DNA of 64,000 bases from Gnetum montanum (Eukaryota; Streptophyta; Gnetopsida; Gnetales; Gnetaceae). Shown here in pieces: positions 33,127 through 43,750 of the stretch (positions within the stretch are counted from its first letter, which is position 1; each line of letters starts with the position of its first letter). The notes beneath the pieces are model-generated. The model worked only from the letters and a program-made list of their open reading frames with translations, was not told where the DNA came from and searched no databases. Position numbers and translations under genes: made by a program. Location of the stretch: NCBI GenBank assembly GCA_015680685.1, contig MNCI01015627.1, positions 370,616 through 434,615 on the forward strand, read 5' to 3'.

Positions 33127-34904
33127 TGAAAAACCACCAAATCTAGACTATGGCTTCCCAGTTTTGCAAAATTTTAACTAAGTGTTGAAACTATGCTCTC
33201 TTCTAGATGGGAATGTAGTCAACCTCTCATGGAGAGCATAGTAAATAGGAATGCTAGTTTTGCAAATTTTTTCTAACTATTGAGACTACACTTAGCCCCA
33301 GTTGAGAGCGTAGTCAACCTCTCGTAGAGAGTGTAGTTAGCAAGAAGACTACTTTTCACAAATTTTTCTAAGTGTTGACACTATGCTCTTCCTTAGATGG
33401 AAGTGTAGTCAACCTCATGGAGAGCATAGTCAGCCTCTCATGGAGAGCGTAGTTAGCCTCTCATAGAGAGTGTAGTTAGTAGGAAGGCTAGTTTTGCAAA
33501 TTTTTTCTAAGTGTTGACACTACGTCCTCCCCTAGATGGGAGTGTAGTCAACCTTTCATGGAGAGCATAGTTAGAAGGAAGGCCAATTTTCACAAATTTT
33601 TCTAACTATTGAGACCATGCTCTCCCCTAGATGAGAGCATAGTTAGCCTCTTGTAGGGAGCGTAGTCAGTAGGAAGGCCAATTTTTGCAAGTTTTTCTAA
33701 GTGTTGACACTAAGCTTGATCCTAGTTGAGAGCATAGTCAACCTCTCATAGAGAATGTAGTCAGTAAGAAAGCCAATTTTGAAAATTTTTTCCAAGTGTT
33801 GACACTATGCTCGACCCTATTTGAGAGCGTAATCATCCTCTCATAGATAGCATAGTTAACATGAAGGGCATTTTTGTAATTTTTTTTAAGTGTTGAAACT
33901 ACACTCTCTCTTAGATGGAAGTGTAGTCAGCCTCTCGCGGAGAGCATAGTTTGCCAAAATAGTCTCATGTAGCCTCCACAATGCAAAAATAATGTAAGAT
34001 ACTTCCTTTTTGTATCTCCTTTTTCCCCAAAATTATAACTACACTCCACCCTATGCAAGAGTGTAGCTCTACAAAGTGTAGTCTCTATCTTCCATTTTTC
34101 AGGTATCCTGCAATCTTCTCAGCACACACATGCATTTGGTAGTGTAGTCACAGTCTTACAAAGTCAAGCAAAGCATAGCAAAGTAGAACACCACTAGCCC
34201 CATCAATAGACCACATGAATAATGACTACAATGAGCATAGTCCCAACCATCTCCTCTACCACGTGGTAGTCATCCCACATTTTTCGCTAACCCTAAACCT
34301 ATAAATACCCATGCCCTCAAAGTTTTTAGGGTTGGAAAATCTAAGGAGTGCTTGAGAAAAACCCAAAGGCATTTTGGCGAACCAAGAAGAGGCAAAGCTA
34401 CAGACCACCGCAGACCCCCATAGCCCAATAGATCACCATAGGCAATGGTACATTGTAGTGGCCAACCCAATAAACATAGACACCTTGACAGAATGCTAGT
34501 CCTCATGGCTAGACACCTTAGATACTATGACTATGCTATCCACTACGCTTGTTATACACTGTATACCTTCAAACTCCTTTTAGTGTTAACTATGCTCAAC
34601 CCTAGTTGGGGGTGGTGTTCTACTTCACTCTCTCTCACCTTGCATTTTTCACACTTTATTTTCATTTTTTTGTTATTTTTTCATGTAGTCACATTGCAAC
34701 TATGATCAGGCAATGGTTTCTACATATTAACACTACCAACCCTGCCAAAACTCTTGACTACGCTTGTCCCTTTGAGCACCTCTTGACTACGCTTGATCCC
34801 ACTAACATCATAAACACCATGAACACCACAAACATTGCCTACACCCTTAGCACCATCTCTCATCAACATCGCAGCTAACCATGTTGCATCTTGTAATGCC
34901 AAAA
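33127..34904 (+). repeat. Element T1 3' LTR
   Basis: Starts TGAAAAACCACC four bases after the PPT. Its first kilobase is mostly a 94-bp tandem array. The promoter is CGCTAACCCTAAACC followed by TATAAATA (34300-34307), matched by 41473-41496 in T3. Downstream are CACTACGCTTGTTATACACTG and GACTACGCTTG repeats. The end is lost at the T2 junction, so the length of about 1.8 kb is a minimum. Confidence 0.7.
33180..33960. repeat. 94-bp tandem array with inverted arms
   Basis: About eight units, each opening with AAGTGTTGACACTA or CTATTGAGACTA at about 33182, 33276, 33371, 33512, 33604, 33700, 33795 and 33889; the third is 47 bp longer through an inner duplication. Within each unit ACTATGCTCTCC and, about 30 bp on, GGAGAGCATAGT are inverted repeats, so each unit could fold as a hairpin. 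The T3 LTR has about one unit's worth here. Confidence 0.85.
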
Positions 34905-35139
34905 AATGTTGGTGGCTAGAATCACTGAGGGGTCAATAGACGCACAACCTTAACCTTGCCTCTATGAGAGGCCTTGCTAGAAATGGAGGCAGAGTGCCCT
35001 AAATGGTCTTATGCTAAGGAAGCCAATGAAAGTGCCAAGGAAATGATGCTACGAGCCCTTTGAAGGTCACACTAATTGTAGATGCTCCAATAGGTCAGCA
35101 GAATGGTTGGAGGCAATGATGCTACAAGTGTGCAAACCC

Positions 35140-35420
35140 AGTTTAAGGTCCTAGCAAATCATGGAGTGCTAGTTTATAGTTCTAGTAGACTACTATGTGC
35201 TAGTTTAAAGTTAGAGTGGATGAGCTATTGTGCCAGTTTAATGTCATGACCCAACAATGAGCTATGGATGCCAGTTTAATGTCATAGCCCAAAGACGTTT
35301 TGTGCCAGTTTATAGTCATAGTGAACTACTACACCAGTTTATAGTCATAGCGGACTGTTGCACCAATTTATAGTCATAGTAGACTATCTATGTTAATTTT
35401 TTACATCATTGTGGATAAGT
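35140..35420 (-). repeat. 30-bp minisatellite, T2 (inverted)
   Basis: Units such as GCCAGTTTATAGTCATAGTG and GCCAGTTTAATGTCATAGCCC, the reverse complement of the TTAAACTGGCA repeat of T1 and T3. About eight or nine units. Confidence 0.85.
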
Positions 35421-35509
35421 ACTTACCTTGCTTATGTGAGGTATGATGCTACATTTATAGTCATGCTATGTGCTTATAAGATCCTACAAAATCAACTAGA
35501 AAAACAACA

Positions 35510-35998
35510 TCAAGTGACATCATTCGTAAGCAAAGTTAAAATGCAAATGAAAGGAAGGTAATGCGAGAAGCAATAGTTTAAGGTCATTTCAGGCCACAAT
35601 GATATTTTAAGGCCTTTTCGGGCCATGACTGCTATTTTAAGACCATGGTGAGCCATAGATGTTTTTGTAATTTTAATGTTTATGATTTTTATGTGTTTTT
35701 GATGTTTCTCAAATACAATGCGTAGGCTAAGTGGATGGATGCATAAACAAAGTAGAAATGTGTAAACAAAGTGAAGAAGTGTGTAAACTAGGCAAGTAGG
35801 TGAAATGTAAATGCATGAACAAATGCAATGCAAGCAAAAACCAAAAAATGCATGGCCTATGGAGGCAAGGGACAAGCAAGCGCTTAGTGCATTTTTGGCC
35901 AAGAGAAATTTTTGGTCATGTAGTTGCTTCCTAATCAGGCATGGATTAGGAGGCGTGCAAGGCTTAGGATCCTCTAGGAGGCTATTGGATTCAACCAC
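35510..35998 (-). other. Element T2 filler ORF
   Basis: A 162-aa frame on minus that opens MVESNSLLEDPKPCTPPNPC and includes RKQLHDQKFLLAKNALSACL and CSCIYISPTCLVYTLLHFVY. It follows the protease where RT should start. T3 has the same sequence at 39226-39660. The hydrophobic second half could be mistaken for membrane segments, but base composition and stops in T3 argue for non-coding sequence. No known domain. Confidence 0.4.
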
Positions 35999-36408
35999 TC
36001 ATTTGGTGTGTTAGCCTTAGGCATCGCGTTGGCTACCACAGCTACATCACCAAGAAACTCCACCTTCAACAATTGCTCCATGTCTATGTTTTGGATAGCT
36101 AGAGAGGAGGTGTTATCACCATGGATGATAGCTTCACCACCTTCGTATGGAAGGTGGAATTCTTGGTGGATGGAAGAGGAGATGGCCCATAGTTAGGCTA
36201 GCCAAGGCCTGTCAAGGATTAGGTTGAAGCCTAGCATCTCCTCTATGATAGTGAAATCTACACCGGTGGGGACTTACTCTCCTACCATAAAGGCTAAGTT
36301 GATTGTATCCCTAACGGTGATGTGTGATCCATTGAAGGATTTTAGACATGCGATTTTGGTTGGCCTAATTTCATCTACTAGGCCTAACTTGTTGATGATG
36401 GTGTAGTA
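35970..36408 (-). pseudogene. Element T2 protease region
   Basis: On minus the sequence from 36408 encodes a decayed retropepsin end and linker homologous to 38815-39235 of T3: VDEIxPTKIxCLKSFNGS-like, then a LGFNLILDRPWLA-like motif, then STIHQEFHLPYEGG-like. Several stops. The active-site side is cut off at 36408. Confidence 0.75.
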
Positions 36409-36409
36409 G

Positions 36410-36535
36410 TCTGCTATGATTATAAATTGGCATAGATCATCCTTGGGTCATGATGTTTAGCTAGCAATGATCATCTGCTATGATAGTAAACTAGCAATGA
36501 CCATCCGCTATGACATTAAACTATGAAACTCTACT
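36410..36535 (+). repeat. Minisatellite cluster at T2/T3 junction
   Basis: Four units of the TTAAACTAGCA type (TATAAATTGGCATAGATCAT, TTTAGCTAGCAATGATCATC and so on) between inverted T2 and the T3 gag. Repeats present on both sides of the junction could have mediated the inversion. Confidence 0.7.
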
Positions 36536-36581
36536 ACTAATAATCAAACCCTATGCCATGCAACCAACACAAGCCTAGCTA

Positions 36582-37935
36582 ATGCAACTGGCTAGCACAT
36601 CCCTAAGTTTGGATCAAGCATTCCAATTGATCCAAAGTTTGATAGAGCATATCAACCAACTCAAAGTTGCTTCCTATAAAACCATCAAGGTGATGGACTT
36701 CTACCAGGATGATCCCATAAGTCCTAAAATCCCACCCCTAACTCTCCCAACTGGGATCCAACTACCTCAACTCATCAAGTATAATGGTAAAGGGGATCCC
36801 AACGCACACTTGGTCACATTTTGATTTGAGTGCCTACTGCTTCAAGCCTAGAAACACACCATCATGTGCATGTTCCTCATGTCAATCACTAGCAAGGCCT
36901 TAGACTGGTATTGCATGCTACGTAAGGCCTCAATCTCTTCTTTGGAGGATCTCATAAGCTAGTTTTTGACACACTTTAGGTACAACCTAAAGCTTGAAGC
37001 AACACTCGACCAACTCATGCAGGTCAAGTAGGGGCCCTTAGAGCTCGTGCCAAAATTCCTCCAACGCTAGAACACCGCATTAAGCAAAATGCATGAACCC
37101 CTAGTAGAGACGCACCCACTAGCCATCTTCAAGGGTGTAGTAAATGATTTCATCAAGTTCAAACTGTATTACCTAGCTCTAAAGTCTCTCAGCCAAGCCT
37201 TTGCCCAAATGAAAGGCCTAAGGGAGGTAGCAAAAGCTACCAATGAACCGACCTATGTGGCCTACAAAAACAAACATGCTCACAAGCAAAACAAAACAGT
37301 GGAAATAGTGGCCACAAGCATAAAAGCAACCAACCGGGGCCCGATAACCAAGTAGCCCAATGCCCCAACTCACAAAGCTACCAACTCTAGTGCCAACTCG
37401 CCTACATTAGCAAGGGCCACCCCAAGGCCTAACTTTGAGTGCAAGGATTGCTCAAAGTATACACCAGTACTGATGGAACCCTCTAAACTACTAGAGAAAA
37501 TTTTGAAATTCGAGCAAATCCAAGACAAAAAAAATATCAAAAATTGCCCACCAATGACACGATAGGTACTATGAACTACTAAGGAACCCCACCTCAATAG
37601 TACCAAATGAGCCCCCAATCCCACAACATTTCCAACTAGATGAATATTGTTATTACCACCAGCTGTCTGGTCATAGTATAGACAACTATCATGCTTTGCA
37701 AGATGACTTATAAAGAATGATAGAACGAGGCCAACTAATGCTCAATGAATCCCCCTACATCATAAACTCCATTAGTGTAGGTGGCAAGTCTAAACCTACG
37801 CAACAACCTTTTGTGATCCACATGCCTCCTAGCAAGGCAAGGATCCCCTCAACTTCCACAAGCAAGAGGACCTACTTTTCTATCAAAGTGTCACCTTGGG
37901 CACCCACAACAGCCATTGTGATCAAGGTCCCATAG
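36582..37935 (+). pseudogene. gag: Element T3 gag
   Basis: 36582-36824 is open: SLSLDQAFQLIQSLIEHINQ, then PPLTLPTGIQLPQLIKYNGK and GDPNAHLVTF, the PxGxxxPxLxxYDGxxDPxxHLxxF start of the Tat gag core. Next come ITSKALDWYCMLRKASISS and FLTHFRYNLKLEA with stops; 37089-37355 carries the C-terminal core (FKGVVNDFIKFKLYYL). A zinc-knuckle-like CYYHQLSGHSIDNY is at about 37650-37690, then MIERGQLMLNE in 37717-37935, the usual CxxH...GHxTxxC...LIxxGxL pattern. Confidence 0.83.
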
Positions 37936-37959
37936 TAATTATTTTCTAAGATGTGGTCA

Positions 37960-38080
37960 AGGTCCCATAGCAATTGTCTACTAATACATTAAACTTGCAA
38001 CCGAACCAATTATCCACTAAGATGTTAAACTAGCAACCACAACAATCGTCTGCTAAGATGTTAAACTAGCATGAAGTAGT
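37960..38080 (+). repeat. Minisatellite cluster inside the T3 gag-PR spacer
   Basis: Four units like CACTAAGATGTTAAACTAGC and TGCTAAGATGTTAAACTAGC. They break the gag frame and belong to the same repeat family as the array at 39740-40035. Confidence 0.75.
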
Positions 38081-38699
38081 AACAAAAACTACTAAGCAAC
38101 CTTTTTTCATCAAGGTGCCACAATGATTTAGCCCTACAACTCCTAAACCACCATTTGTCATAAGGAAGCTACAATCTGATGGCCCCTTACCTACCTAAAG
38201 CCCAATAGTGGGCAATGTCTTAGTCCATCCTCCTTCAAGGGCCAACCCCACTAGTAACCCAAGTAGGCCTACCATGGCAACGCAAGAGGGCGAACAAGCA
38301 CCTCGCAACCCCCATGGTCAAAGTAAAGGCCATAACCAACAAGCAATAACCAAACACTGTGACTCCTAGCCCTAAGTAGGCCAAGCAACCTAAGCCCAAG
38401 TCCCCTCCATGAGAGATCCATCTCTCAAGCAGCATGGAGGAGGTCAAGGCCAACACAACGGCTGATGACAAGGACTTCATAGCTACACTAACCTAGGTGA
38501 AACAAATGCTTAAGCAAAAGAACACAATGTTGAGCTTGTACAACTTGGTCATGACCTCATCTGCTCACTTCCAAGAATTGGTCCAGATATTGGCCTCCAT
38601 TCCCATTATGGAGGACATCCCTACATATGAGAATACCATCTGTGCAACAATGTTGCCCCCCACACCATAGGAATTAGGTTCAACATTTCTAGTGTTTTG

Positions 38700-39235
38700 C
38701 AATGATGTAGTCAAGATTAACCCCAAACAAGGGGAGGTCACTATAGCTCCATTTTCCATTAGCATATGTGTTAGGTAGTGCATAATCTATAAGGTGCATG
38801 TTGATGATGGTGTAGTAACAAACATAGTCTTGTACTCCATCATTGACAAGTTAGGCTTGGTAGATGAAATTATGCCAACCAAAATCATGTGTCTAAAATC
38901 CTTCAATGGATCATGTGTCACTGTCAAGGATACAATCAACTTAGCCTTTGTGGTAGGAGAGAAATTACCCACTAGCACAGAGGAGATGTCAAGCTTCAAC
39001 CTGATCCTAGGCAAGCCTTAGCTAGCCCAACTATGGGCCATATCCTCTACCATCCATCAAGAAATCCACCTTCCATATGAAGGTGGTCAAGTTATCATCC
39101 ATAGTGATAATGCCTCCCCTCGGGCTATCCACAACATAGACATGGAGCAAGTGTTGGAGGTGGAGTTTATTCGTGAAGCACCTACAACAACCAATGCAAT
39201 ACCTAAGGCTAACATACCCAAATGAGTGGTTGAAG
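38700..39235 (+). pseudogene. Element T3 aspartic protease and linker
   Basis: VHVDDGVVTNIVLYSIIDKL (38794 on) holds the active-site region with DDG for DTG/DSG. Then MCLKSFNGSCVTVKDTINLA, FNLILGKP (usual CLLGRPW) and STIHQEIHLPYEGGQVIIHS. The SFNGS...LLGRPW...SSLHQKLKF layout is that of Tat/Ogre protease plus the linker that leads into RT. The frame ends at a TGA at 39223 and RT never follows. Confidence 0.8.
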
Positions 39236-39660
39236 CCAACAACCTCCTAGAGGATCCTAAGTCTTACACACCCCCTAATCCATGCCCGATTAGGAAGCAA
39301 CTACGTGACCAAGACTTTTCTGTGGCCAATAATGCACTAAGCACCTACTTATCCCTTGCCTCCACAAGCCATGCACTTTTGGTTTTTGCATGCATTGCAT
39401 TTGTTCATGCATTTACATTTCACCTACTTGCCTAGTTTACAAACTCCACTTTTTTTACACATTTCTACTTTGTTTACAAATCCATCCACTTAGCTTACAC
39501 ATTGCATTTTCAAAATATCAAAAACACATAAAACTACAAAAACACATGGCCCGAAAAGGTGTTAAACTAGCCCACAGCCTGGAATGGCCTAAAATTATCA
39601 CCTTTTGCATTGCCTTCCTTTCATTTGTGCATTTTAACTTTGTTACATAGTTGTCACTTG
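39226..39660 (+). other. Element T3 filler region
   Basis: Matches T2's 35510-35998. Open for 69 aa (VEANNLLEDPKSYTPPNPC, RKQLRDQDFSVANNALSTYL), then stops. It occupies the place of RT-RNase H-INT. Its origin is not recognised. Confidence 0.45.
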
Positions 39661-39739
39661 ATGTTGTTTTTCTAGTTGATTTTTGTAGGATCTTGTAGGC
39701 ACACAGCATGACTATGCATGTAGCATCACACCTCACACA

Positions 39740-40035
39740 AGAAAGGTATGCACTCATCCACCATGATGCAAAAAACTGGCACAGATAGTCCACTGACTAT
39801 AAACTAGCACAAAAATCTGCTATGACTATAAATTGGCGTAGCAATCCACTATGACTCTAAACTGATAGAAAACATCCTTGGGCTATGACATTAAACTGGC
39901 ATCCATGGATTGTCTTTGGGTCATAACGTTAAACTAGCACAACAGCTCATCTGCTATGACAATAAACTGGCACACAATAGTCTACTAGGACTATAAACTA
40001 GCACTCCATGATCTGCCAGGACCTTAAACTAGGTT
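39740..40035 (+). repeat. 30-bp minisatellite, T3
   Basis: About nine units such as GACTATAAACTAGCACAAAA and TGACATTAAACTGGCATCCA, the same family as 31660-32030. Confidence 0.85.
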
Positions 40036-41157
40036 CACGCATTTGCAACATCATCACCTCCCATCATTCTACTGATCTTTTGGAGCACCTACCATTAGTA
40101 CGATCTTTGGAGGATTCACAGCATCATCACCCTAGCACTTTGGCTGGCTTCTTAAGCACTTGCAACTAGCACAACATTTGACACATTTGTAGCATCTTCA
40201 TGTCTAGCACTTGTAGCATCTTCACATTTGGCATTTGCACTTGCATTTCATGTTTTGTGGTTTTCTTGTCTTCTTGGAAATGTGTTTGTAGGATGAAGCC
40301 CTAGAGGTGGTCGTGCACAGACGCATCTCATCATAGCAACAAGTCATCACATCACTCCAATGTGCATGATTAGACTAGTTAAGCCACTCAAGAGTGCACA
40401 TCCCCCTTATCCCATTACAACCTATGCACATCCACTCTTTCATCCCAATAGCCTCTCATTCCCCGCATACTCATGATTACAGATCCCTCTAATGCATACG
40501 CACTATGACACATATGGAATTCTTCTCACGTTAACCATAGAATCCATGGTGGACATAACACAACTCGTCCTATGGGGAGCCTCTATTGGCTGGTCAAGGC
40601 CCAAGAAAATGTAACACAACTCATTCAGGGGAGAAAACACCTATCGTATAGACACAATGTGATTTCATCAAAGCAAAATCCATCTACTTGATGACCCACA
40701 CCTTGCAGCTAACAATTAGTAGTAAGCCAAACCCAACGGGGGCTTACCTTGCAACAAAAAAAAGGAGAATAGGGAAAAACACATCCCCAAGAAAATTAAC
40801 AATGTTGCAACTTTGCAACTGGCTTAACCTTGGATTGACGTTGACTCTCTTATGAGCACTCTAATGAGAGGTCAACATTTTAGGGGCAAGTCACTTCATG
40901 TCATGGTCACCATTAGCCATGTTGACTCCGCATCTTACATTAGGATACACTATTTGCATTTTATTTCTTTTTCTTGCATTTCATCTTCCTAGCACATTGC
41001 CTACACACTTTTCCCCAGTATACCCTTATCCATAGCACTCTTAAACATGGCAGAATGACACTCAATCTAATACTGACGAGTAATGTTGGTGCCATATCTA
41101 CTATAGTGTTTTTCAATTCTTTGTTGATGTCTCTTGGGCCACTCCTCTAGATGTCAA
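40036..41157 (+). other. Element T3 3' untranslated region
   Basis: Non-coding and homologous to 32031-33112. It also has a TTGTAGCATCTTCA-type short repeat near 40185-40240. Confidence 0.65.
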
Positions 41158-41166
41158 CAAAGAGGG
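41158..41166 (+). promoter_or_regulatory. Element T3 polypurine tract
   Basis: AAAGAGGGG followed by CCATTGAAACACC, where the LTR begins. Same as the T1 PPT. Confidence 0.75.
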
Positions 41167-41171
41167 GCCAT

Positions 41172-42540
41172 TGAAACACCATAAAATTTTGGGTCTCAAT
41201 GTCTCAACTGCAAATTTGGCTAAGTGTCAAAATAGTGGCACTTTGCCCAAATTTTTCAAAGTGTTGAGTGTAGTTAGCTCTAATTACTAATTTTGCAATT
41301 TTGTTTTCTAACTACTGAGTTACATGTCCTATGTGTAACACAGGGCAAGCGTAGTAGCCAGAGTTAGAAAATTTTTAAACTTTTCTAGTCACCTTTGGAC
41401 GTAGAAAATTTTTTGAATTTTTTCTCATAGTTCCACCTACCACACTACCACATGACACTTGATATATATTTTATGCTAACCCTAGCCCTATAAATATCCC
41501 TTGGACCTCCAACATTTTAACAGTTAACATTCCTAGGCAATTGGCATTCCTAGACAATTGACATTCCCAAGCGGTTGGTGTTCTCAAATGATTGGCATTC
41601 TCAAATGGTTGGCATTCCTTGGAGATGAGCATTTTTAGCACTTGGAATTTGGAATTTAGTACAGAGCAACTTTGGGTGAACAAGACCCAAATACACCAAC
41701 AAAGATGCAAAGTTATGTTCTATGATCCACTGCAGCCTTCCAAGACATCACAGCCCATGATACACCACAGCAGCAAACCTGGCAGGCATGGTTCATCATG
41801 ACAAGCACCAGACTTCATAGCCTGACACCACCAAGATTGTGACTACACTCCCATTGCACCTGTTGTACACTATGTACCTTCTGAGACCTATTTGGAGTTA
41901 ACTATGCTTCCATTTGGGGCAGTGTTCAATTTTTCTCTCCCATTTCTAGCATTTTATTGCATTTTTTTTTGCATCTTTTTACACTTTTTCATGCATTTTC
42001 ACACTATACTATGCTTGGGAAATAGTCTCTGTGGGTTGACACTCTCATTTCAATCAAAGCCCTTGGCTACACTCAACCCCATTCCATGGCTACACTCTAC
42101 ACTTAGTACCATGAAGTACCGCTTTGACACTTAGCACTACTTCATGTCATTTGCACTTGCATTTTGGCTAATCATGCCACCCCCTGGTTGTACCCACTAC
42201 CCAAGTTGCACCCAGAAAATTCTCTATTCAATCATCAAGACTGTTTAGGGCACTCTGCCTCCATTTCCAACAAGGCCTTTGCATGGAGGCAGGGTTAAGG
42301 TTGTGCATCCGTTGATCCCTCGATGATTCCATCCACTGATATTTTCAATCATTACGCACCCCTCGTTGCATCCAATAAGTTCCTATTCAATCGGCCAAAC
42401 CATTCAAGGTGCCTCGTCTCTACCTCCAACAAGCCCTCACACAAATTTTTGGCTAGCTTGTGCACCTATGAACCTTTTTTGTTTTAATCGCCAACATTTT
42501 TGATCATTATACTTACCACTTCATCCACTCTTATGATCAT
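41172..42540 (+). repeat. Element T3 3' LTR
   Basis: TTGAAACACC start, short U3 without the T1 array, promoter GCTAACCCTAGCCC plus TATAAATA (41489-41496). Just after the TATA box are short repeats of CAATTGGCATTC/GGTTGGCATTC (about 41523-41625). The distal part holds two diverged copies of about 180 bp (TCTATTCAATCATCAAGACT...GTGCATCC, about 42215-42340; TCCTATTCAATCGGCCAAAC...GTGCACC, about 42385-42465). The end is approximate. Confidence 0.65.
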
Positions 42541-42544
42541 TGTT

Positions 42545-43750
42545 AACGTGATGGTTGGATTATTACTTAAATGAAGGAATCTTAACAATGGATCCAACCA
42601 CTAGAACCTTTCAAAATCTAGGGCATTGACTTCATGGATCCTATCACACCCATGTCAAATGAAAAGACATACATCATAGTCATTGTTGACTATAATATGA
42701 AATGGGTAGAAGCAGTAGTTGTTACCAACTATACATCCTCTACAACTACTTAGTTTGTACAAAAAAATGTTATAAACAAGTTTGGGATGCCACATGCACT
42801 GATTTTTTATATTGGTACTTACTTTATAGGTACCACCTTTTGAAAGCTCATGCAACACTTTGGAGTAGAACATAAATTAACAACACCCTACCACACCCAA
42901 GCCAATGGTCAAGCTGAGGTTACCAATAGGAAAATTATTAAAATCTTAACAAGAACAATTAGCAAATATAGGAGAGACTACAGCACAAAACTCAATGATG
43001 TCCTTTGGACCTACCACTTAATATGAAAACTCTCTATAGGCTATTCTCTCTATGAGTTGGTGTATGGAAAATTGCCAAATTTTGCTATTCTATCCAAGCT
43101 TTGTAAACTTTTAATAGCCTATGACCTTGACCTTGACCAAAGCCCAACACAGAAAGAAAGACTGATCAACCTTAATGTGCTAGACGAGAATAGATTTGTG
43201 GCCCTATCCTTGAATGAAGTGCACATGGAATTCAACAAATAATTCCATGACCTCAAAATAAGGAAGGTTACAGAACAAAACTCAATGATGTCCTTTGGAC
43301 CTACCACTTAATATGAAAACTCTCTATAGGCTATTCTCTCTATGAGTTGGTGTACGGAAAATTGCCAACTTTTACTATTCTATCCAAGCTTTGTAAACTT
43401 GTAATAGCCTATGACCTTGACCTTGACCATAGCCCAACACAGAAAGAAAGACTGATCAACCTTAATGTGCTAGATGAGAATAGATTTGTGGCCCTATCCT
43501 TGAATGAAGTGCACATGGAATTCAACAAATAATTCCATGACCTCAAAATAAGGAAGGTAAAATTTCAACTTGGCGACAATGTCCTTTACTAGAACCACAT
43601 ATGTGCCATAGTGAACTAAGTTCCAAACATTGTGGGAAGGGTCTTATATCATCTATGAAACCTTTCCTTCTAGGGAAATGTTGATCTACAAACTACATAG
43701 CCCAAACAAGAACCTGCTCATCAACATGCAACAAGTAAAACATTTTCATG
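42545..43750 (+). pseudogene. Element C integrase
   Basis: DFMDPITPMSNEKTYIIV, IVDYNMKWVEA (first Asp), GTYFIGTTF (second Asp lost, preceded by FYI), TTPYHTQANGQAEVTNR (Glu kept), STKLNDVLWTYHLI and YSLYELVYGKLPNF. Then a 290-bp tandem duplication repeats the C-terminal part. The end reads LWEGSYIIYETFPS-like. Homologous to B's integrase at 28245-28885. Confidence 0.87.
42979..43558 (+). repeat. 290-bp tandem duplication in integrase
   Basis: 42979-43268 and 43269-43558 are tandem copies with only about six differences by eye (for example ACAGCAC/ACAGAAC, GTATGG/GTACGG, GACGAG/GATGAG), about 2%. The reading frames 43057-43242 and 43347-43532 are nearly identical in consequence. It is much younger than its host element. 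Confidence 0.95.

Larger units (their letters stand above)
28886..34904 (+). mobile_element. Element T1: 3' part of a Tat/Ogre-like Ty3/gypsy element
   Basis: Order: second RNase H (archaeal type), INT, a 30-bp minisatellite, a 3' untranslated region, PPT and an LTR of about 1.8 kb. A second RNase H before INT identifies the Tat lineage. The 5' part (LTR, gag, PR, RT) is missing at 28886, and a younger solo LTR splits the INT zinc finger. The right end at 34904 is a breakpoint into inverted T2. Confidence 0.8.
34905..36408 (-). mobile_element. Element T2: inverted Tat gag-PR-type fragment
   Basis: On minus, 36408 to 35900 is a protease region, 35998 to 35510 the filler ORF, 35420 to 35140 the minisatellite, 35135 to about 35020 the start of the 3' region, and then, after an internal deletion, 34905-35020, which matches T3's LTR (42230-42345: AGGGCACTCTGCCTCC, GGTTAAGGTTGTGC). 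It therefore repeats T3 (38815-40165) as an inverted copy. Confidence 0.8.
36421..42540 (+). mobile_element. Element T3: Tat-like element with gag and protease only
   Basis: Order: few minisatellite units, gag (36582-37935), spacer, protease (38700-39235), filler (39226-39660), minisatellite, 3' region, PPT and 3' LTR. RT, both RNases H and INT are absent, and the break between protease and minisatellite is the same as in T2. The 5' LTR and PBS are not present. It looks like a member of a non-autonomous, gag-bearing (TR-GAG-like) family derived from T1-type elements. Confidence 0.7.

Noticed and set aside
34445-34878. Overlapping plus-strand frames of 86-90 aa in the T1 LTR
   Set aside because: They lie in LTR sequence downstream of a TATA box, differ in T3 and carry only hydrophobic low-complexity residues.
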